Below are positions 61,887-64,000 of a stretch of DNA of 64,000 bases, piece by piece (positions within the stretch are counted from its first letter, which is position 1; the number at the start of each line of letters is the position of its first letter). Below the pieces are notes generated by a model. That model saw only the letters and a list, made by a program, of their open reading frames with translations, had not been told where the DNA came from and made no database searches. Source of the stretch: a virus. The translations under genes were made by a program, and so were the position numbers. The stretch spans positions 1 to 64,000 of the IMG/VR virus record IMGVR_UViG_3300047551_001153; one strand, written 5' to 3'.

Positions 61887-63170
61887 TTAGATGATATCAA
61901 ACCAACTCAAATCAATAGAAATGTTTGTGCTTGCCGCAAAAGCCCGAGCCGCAATCGTAACCGTATCACTTTTTCCAGTTGCGCCTGTTATGCTCGTTTG
62001 AGTGCGTCCAAGTTGAAAGTTAAAGTCGTTGATGGATGATATGTCAAGCACACCGCTCTCATCAAAGAAGCCGCCAATAATATCGGTTCCTGTGACCTCA
62101 ATGTGTGTGGGGGTAAAAGTATAATCAACATTTCCGTTTACATGGGTCGTCCATACCACATTTGGGCTACCTTGAGCCGACAAACCAGCATTAAGCAACA
62201 CACGATATTCAACGGCTCGTGTGCCTGCGGCTTGATTGCTTGTGGTAACTAATCCGTTTAGATTGGAGGGAACCACCACACTATCCAAACGATTTTCATT
62301 TAGTCGTATTGATACAAGCGGACGCAGGCGGTCGGTGGGTAAATTGGTTATAGGACTTCCGTCAGTACCAACATTCGCACGGCGACTGAAACCTTCGTAT
62401 CCACCTTCGCTAATTATGCTACTGCAAATCTGCTTCATGGTTGCGCCCGTGATACTCTGTCCGTTCAGTGTTCCAGTCACGCCAGTTCCGATGGACTCAA
62501 TCTCGTAACGAACAGGAAGCACCGCCGTGGTCATGTATGTGGTGGAATTGATGTTGTCGTTGTGAAATATGTGGGCAATCACAGGCTTGCCGTCTATGAA
62601 GAAACCCGTTCGCACATCGCCCACGCCAAGCCATTCAATGTCCGTCCAGAAAATGTTTGCGCCTGTGACACTCAACACACGACCGCTTGGTCCGTTGCCA
62701 TCGTATGTGTCATCGCTCCAACTTGATTGTGGAATGCGGCGAGTGGTGCTGTCCACGGTTCCAGTAACATTTGAGCGCAGAACCATGTATGCGGTCAAAC
62801 CATCTTGTTCAAAATACACGCCGTTTTTTTCGCCGAAGTATCCGACTCGTTGACGCAGATTTTGGTGCGGTTGGTTCATCACGAATGTGTTGAGACTCAA
62901 CAGCGACTTGCCGGGTTGATACGGAAACACACGCTTGGTTTCACGATACACTTTTGACCCCGTGGTCAAGCCGATGGTCATGTGAATCGTGCTTTCGTTG
63001 GGCATGTGATGGTGGGTTCCGCCAGTTGCGGTGATGGTACTCCACTTGTCGTTTTCTTGATAGCGGTGTTGCGAGTCGAACAGAGTGAAAGGATTGGCCA
63101 CACGCAGACGATTGAAAGCGTCAACCGTATCCTCTTTGAAACCCACCAAATCGTTGAACAAGTAACTCAT
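61887..63170 (-). CDS. Virion structural protein of aquatic-phage type
   Basis: 427 aa from the ATG at 63170 (GGAGAATCAT upstream; a GTG four codons earlier is less likely). DAFNRLRVANPFTLFDSQHR, then MTIGLTTGSKVYRETKRVFP and YQPGKSLLSLNTFVM form a signature of a structural protein family in marine T4-like phages and others. The remainder is beta-rich, with a lectin-like feel (TDIEWLGVGDVRTGFFIDGK). It overlaps the collagen-like gene as ATGA. Probably a fibre or head-fibre subunit; the exact place in the virion is unknown. Confidence 0.85.
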   Translation of the reverse strand: MSYLFNDLVGFKEDTVDAFNRLRVANPFTLFDSQHRYQENDKWSTITATGGTHHHMPNESTIHMTIGLTTGSKVYRETKRVFPYQPGKSLLSLNTFVMNQPHQNLRQRVGYFGEKNGVYFEQDGLTAYMVLRSNVTGTVDSTTRRIPQSSWSDDTYDGNGPSGRVLSVTGANIFWTDIEWLGVGDVRTGFFIDGKPVIAHIFHNDNINSTTYMTTAVLPVRYEIESIGTGVTGTLNGQSITGATMKQICSSIISEGGYEGFSRRANVGTDGSPITNLPTDRLRPLVSIRLNENRLDSVVVPSNLNGLVTTSNQAAGTRAVEYRVLLNAGLSAQGSPNVVWTTHVNGNVDYTFTPTHIEVTGTDIIGGFFDESGVLDISSINDFNFQLGRTQTSITGATGKSDTVTIAARAFAASTNISIDLSWFDII

Positions 63171-64000
63171 ATGATTCTCCACCCCGCACGATAAATGAAC
63201 TGCAATGCACCATTATCTATCGCCAACACCGCTGAGTCTTGGTTGTCTATCTTATGGGACGCACTACCACCCACAATCGTGATTCGGTGGTTTACGCCCT
63301 TTCCACAGTTTCCAGACTCGTCCTTGATGGTGATTTGCCTACCCGTCTCTGGGCTTACAGGGAGAGTAATCGTCACGGGGCCGTCATAGTTCACGCCGAC
63401 ATAGTAATCGCTGTCCGTAACCTGATAGGATGAGGCGGTCACCGATGCGGTCGCCAAAATGGAGACCGTCATGTTGGGCATACTGGGCTGAAGCCAGACA
63501 TAGGCTCCACCCGCACCCGCAGGCGCATAGACATACTCAATACCCGTATCCGAGTCCATCCAACGGCTACCTGCCGTTATGCCTGTTGTTGGGGCAGTCG
63601 CCCTGTAGTTGTAGTCGCTTGAGCGAATCTTGAGGGTGTTCGTGGCGGAGTCTGTCGTGAGAAAGACATGATATCCCGCTTCAACGGTCAGGGTTTCTTT
63701 ATCGTACTGAACCGAAGTCAGGTCAGATTGACCCGAAACGCTGATGACCTTGAACGCTGTGTCCAGACCACCACCGCCGTCATACAGGACGGGCTTACCA
63801 CCACCGCTACCAGACCCGATAACCTTTTGAAGTTTCTTCAGGTCGATGCTGATGCGTTGGTCTTTGAGAACCAAGGGAGCCTGAGCCGACACGATGCCCA
63901 TCGGACCCGTATCGCCCTTCTCACCCCTATCGCCCTGAGGCCCTGCTAATCCTTGCTCTCCTTGTGGTCCTCGTAACCCAACAGGGCCTTGATTTCCTTG
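63167..64000 (-). CDS. Collagen-like virion protein, N-terminus beyond the window
   Basis: The frame is open to the window edge, giving 277 visible residues. The first 33 are 11 perfect Gly-X-Y triplets (QGPVGLRGPQGEQG and so on), so the apparent ATG at 63901 is internal. A hinge (PLVLKDQRISIDLKKLQKVI) leads into a beta-rich C-terminal domain with ADNGALQF-like strand GWRII at the end and a segment GPVTITLPVSPETGRQITIK typical of phage fibre tips. It is probably a trimeric collagen-stalk fibre. Confidence 0.88.
   Translation of the reverse strand, partial: QGNQGPVGLRGPQGEQGLAGPQGDRGEKGDTGPMGIVSAQAPLVLKDQRISIDLKKLQKVIGSGSGGGKPVLYDGGGGLDTAFKVISVSGQSDLTSVQYDKETLTVEAGYHVFLTTDSATNTLKIRSSDYNYRATAPTTGITAGSRWMDSDTGIEYVYAPAGAGGAYVWLQPSMPNMTVSILATASVTASSYQVTDSDYYVGVNYDGPVTITLPVSPETGRQITIKDESGNCGKGVNHRITIVGGSASHKIDNQDSAVLAIDNGALQFIYRAGWRII
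63902..64000 (-). repeat. Collagen-like Gly-X-Y repeats (cut by window end)
   Basis: Eleven uninterrupted triplets in frame with the downstream domain; the region continues past the last base of the window. Confidence 0.9.

Overview
The window is a block of about 64 kb from the genome of a T4-like (contractile-tailed) bacteriophage. Almost every T4 head, neck, tail and baseplate gene is present in near-canonical order on the minus strand. Running in the direction of transcription (from high to low coordinates) the core reads gp48-gp53-gp27-like-gp5-(two unknowns)-PAAR tip-gp25-gp6-gp7 position-gp8-DUF4815 protein, then a fibre block, then gp13-gp14-gp15-gp16-gp17-gp18-gp19-gp20-prohead core-gp68-gp21-gp22-gp23. 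The major capsid protein, the DUF4815-type protein, the short 'GELAVN' fibre start and the 99-aa Sm-like protein resemble those of cyanophages and related aquatic T4-like phages. No photosynthesis gene lies in the window, so the host cannot be fixed. A class II (B12-dependent) ribonucleotide reductase replaces the NrdA/NrdB pair usual for T4-like phages.

Layout by region. (1) 1-9072: head module, with a partial unknown gene after gp23, a strong terminator between them, and two tandem paralogous small genes inserted between gp68 and gp21. (2) 9096-16777: tail tube, sheath, terminase and neck. (3) 16778-31957: accessory adhesin block with two very large collar-domain fibres (1151 and 1618 aa), a family-2 glycosyltransferase between them, and the DUF4815 protein. 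(4) 31968-45080: baseplate wedge and hub. (5) 45081-46969: short plus-strand segment (gp4 head completion nuclease, gp61 primase, Sm-like protein), bounded on one side by divergent late promoters and on the other by a bidirectional terminator. (6) 47015-48721: gp46 recombination ATPase with an early-type promoter over a 12-bp dyad. (7) 48791-56022: a 37-aa membrane protein, a 1283-aa Cys-rich virion protein, an HExxH protein, a membrane protein and the class II RNR. (8) 56117-64000: a second adhesin/decoration cluster of three paralogous beta-rich proteins, repeat-built fibre proteins and a collagen-like protein cut by the window end.

Regulation can be read from the DNA. A T4-type late motif (TATAAATA, or the variants CATAAATA, GATAAATA, AATAAATA and CTAAATA) precedes most transcription units. 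Two sigma70-like promoters with identical TATACTGACCCC cores precede gp61 and gp46. Several late genes have the promoter motif only 5-10 nt from the start codon and no Shine-Dalgarno, which suggests leaderless or near-leaderless late mRNAs. Three real genes (48791-48904, 61719-61877, and the partial gene at 1-1469) are easily missed because they are short or run off the window edge.
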